From: Syngnathus acus
Taxonomy: Eukaryota; Chordata; Actinopteri; Syngnathiformes; Syngnathidae
Assembly: GCF_901709675.1 (NCBI RefSeq)
Contig: NC_051094.1
Location: 2,522,501 to 2,586,500, forward strand
Direction of reading: 5' to 3'
DNA: 64,000 nt
A program made the translations under genes and the position numbers. This document shows positions 62,395 to 64,000 of the stretch, one piece after another. Every line of letters starts with the position of its first letter. Position 1 is the first letter of the stretch. The notes under the pieces are model-generated. The model worked only from the letters and a program-made list of their open reading frames with translations, searched no databases and was not told the DNA's origin.

Positions 62395-62554
62395 CCCAAA
62401 CTTTCCAGTAGCATCAAAGGCATCTATCTGCTGCACTAAAAGGAAGAGGCTCCTAAAATTATTAAAAAGAAAAAAAAGCAGAATAGAGATTTTTTTTTTT
62501 TAATCCATATTAGCACTGAAGAGGGTCTTTTGTGTGGAAAAAAACAAAAACAAA
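62395..62554 (+). other. hapln1: Possible hapln1 5'UTR / proximal leader
   Basis: This is the sequence between the candidate promoter and the ATG. It is A-rich (CAAAAACAAAATG just before the start) with a T run at about 62490-62501. No upstream ATG in frame with a signal peptide was seen. It could equally be an intron end joining an upstream leader exon. Confidence 0.35.
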
Positions 62555-62630
62555 ATGACAAGTCTACTTTGCATCACGATATTCTCCTTGACCCTGGTTG
62601 GCAGCGTGTACAGTCTGCCGACATACTCAG
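62555..62630 (+). CDS. hapln1: HAPLN1 first coding exon (signal peptide; inferred)
   Basis: This 76-nt exon starts at ATG in a good context (AAAATGA, A at -3) and ends in the donor GTAAGA in phase 1. The translation begins MTSLLCITIFSLTLVGSVYS and then LPTYS. It is a clear secretory signal: a short polar start, a hydrophobic core of about 14 residues, and small residues before a likely cleavage after residue 20. Link proteins have such a signal exon before an Ig V-type exon. The gene call rests mainly on location: in other vertebrates HAPLN1 lies directly downstream of EDIL3 in the same orientation, with VCAN beyond. HAPLN1 stabilises hyaluronan-proteoglycan aggregates. No Ig or link-module exon is in the window, so the call is inferred. 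Confidence 0.65.
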
Positions 62631-63254
62631 GTAAGATTCCAATTTTTATTATGTGTAAAATGATGATGTCATAAGTGAATGAGCCATGTCATGAGCAAAG
62701 TACTTCCGCACTGCACGAGGGTCAGTGGAGCAAAGGTTTCTGGGGTAGTAACACGCAGACATCGGCTCATTGACTTTCCGCCAGGGATAAAATCCCGCTT
62801 GTTGCCAGCACGCCCCAAGTCAGACGGAACCACGCAACTAAGTTACTCTGTGAAAATGTCTGATGGGGGCCAATGTAGTTGGTAGTTTGAAAAGCATCTA
62901 CTCTAAAATAATGAGCTTGGTTAGACTTTTTTGTTAGATACAATATTATAGAAGTGTTTTAATTCCTAGTAGTACCTAAATATAAGGTTCCTTCAAGATC
63001 CAATGCAAATATATTGAATATAAAAGTTAAATAAAACAAAGGGTGTCTGCAAACCATGCAAAAAAATATATAAATGTAGCGGATTCAATGGACTTTCAGC
63101 ATCCCCAGCTTGCTGACTCAGATCTCACAGGGTGGATAGCCGGCCAACTTTGTGCTATTCAGAGTTGTCTGAGGGAGTGACAACACTGGGAAGAAGTGAA
63201 GCTTTTGTTTTTTTCCTGTTCAATTGTGAGAATGGTCCCCACAATGACCAGTGG

Positions 63255-63255
63255 G

Positions 63256-63287
<32 letters not shown>

Positions 63288-63298
63288 CGTGCGTGCGT
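63255..63298. repeat. (GT)n microsatellite with GC interruptions
   Basis: About 22 dinucleotides, GT with three or four GC interruptions near the right end, in the first hapln1 intron. Confidence 0.95.
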
Positions 63299-63523
63299 AG
63301 TGGGGACCTTGGGGGCGGGGCAATGTGAAAGCATTTGCACAGCTGAGACTATGCTTAAGCAGTATTAAATTAATACCACAGGAAAACTCCAGTAGTTTTT
63401 TTTTTTTTTTATAAGATTTATTTTAATCGATCTTTTTATTTTTATTTCAACCTAAGTAGAATTTATATTTGCTCATTTAAAAGTAGCATTTAGGTCCATA
63501 GCACCCGTAGGGATCAGCAATGT

Positions 63524-63560
63524 TATTTATTTTTTATTTATTTATTTATTTATTTAATTT
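63524..63560. repeat. (TTTA)n simple repeat
   Basis: About nine imperfect TTTA/TTAT units in the first hapln1 intron. Confidence 0.9.
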
Positions 63561-64000
63561 TTGCGGGGAAAAAAACTTTATTACAAAGAAACAGTGAGTC
63601 CCTCCTGTCTGTTAGCACTAATGCAAGAGGACAGTGCAGCACAGTCCAGGTAAAATGTTATAGCGCTTGTGAACAGCACATTGTCCGTATGCTCACAAGA
63701 TGTCTGCCGCCTGTCCTCCACTTAGTGATTCACTCCCACACTCAAAGCATTTTGGCAAACTGCCACGGTAGCAGGCATCCCGACAGGAGTCGAGTTAAGA
63801 TTAACGACCCGTCTCCAAAAGGTATAGAACCGCAAACTGAACAGCGGCCCAATGACTCTTTGCCTGTGAGGTAATAGTCGATGAGTCCTGCTTGTAGGTT
63901 GTGTTGGCTGCCTTGGAAATGGCTTCAATCCAAATCCAAGACTGAAGTAGGGTTTAGGTTACCAGATTAGATGCAGCCGCATTTACTTAGTGAATTGTGA

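Larger units (their letters stand above)
62631..64000 (+). other. hapln1: hapln1 intron 1 (partial)
   Basis: The intron starts with GTAAGATTCC and runs out of the window. No Ig-type exon is visible. It contains a GT repeat (63255-63298) and a TTTA repeat (63524-63560). Confidence 0.6.

Overview
The window is nuclear DNA from a teleost fish, probably a percomorph. It carries a spliced vertebrate gene with short GT-AG exons in long AT-rich introns, microsatellites, a tRNA-derived SINE, hAT-like and TA-flanked short inverted-repeat transposons, and no operon-like structure. The compact locus supports a fish: eight coding exons span about 30 kb, whereas the human gene is hundreds of kb. I cannot name the species.

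The main gene is EDIL3 (DEL-1; EGF-like repeats and discoidin domains 3) on the + strand. The window starts inside an upstream intron. The eight last coding exons follow: EGF2 with its RGD integrin motif (3078-3206), EGF3 of the calcium-binding type (11520-11633), discoidin domain 1 in three exons (13943-14124, 17133-17288, 18405-18549) and discoidin domain 2 in three exons (18638-18822, 29495-29650, 33412-33561). All splice sites are GT-AG and all phases join. Together they encode 405 residues up to the stop, which equals the human protein from its Gly76 onward. The signal peptide and EGF1 lie upstream, outside the window. A 3'UTR follows to about 34.5 kb.

From about 34.5 to 62.4 kb I find no protein-coding gene. 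The stretch holds transposon remnants, a striking 380-bp compound microsatellite (44.9-45.3 kb), decayed LINE pieces, a SINE, candidate CTCF sites and possible regulatory DNA. At 62555-62630 a short exon encodes a signal peptide and ends in a phase-1 splice donor. I read it as the first coding exon of HAPLN1 (link protein), because EDIL3 and HAPLN1 are adjacent in the same orientation in other vertebrates. The rest of HAPLN1 lies beyond the window.

The two genes encode secreted matrix proteins. EDIL3 bridges integrins (RGD) and phosphatidylserine or glycosaminoglycan surfaces (discoidin domains). HAPLN1 locks hyaluronan to proteoglycans.

The most notable non-genic content is a family of TA-flanked inverted-repeat elements with ends reading CCGTA(A/T)TTT. 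It has at least twelve copies in three subfamilies. Also notable are a convergent pair of CTCF-like motifs, a composite RFX/CRE-like site in the last intron and several candidate conserved or CpG-dense stretches. I found no novel protein system here.
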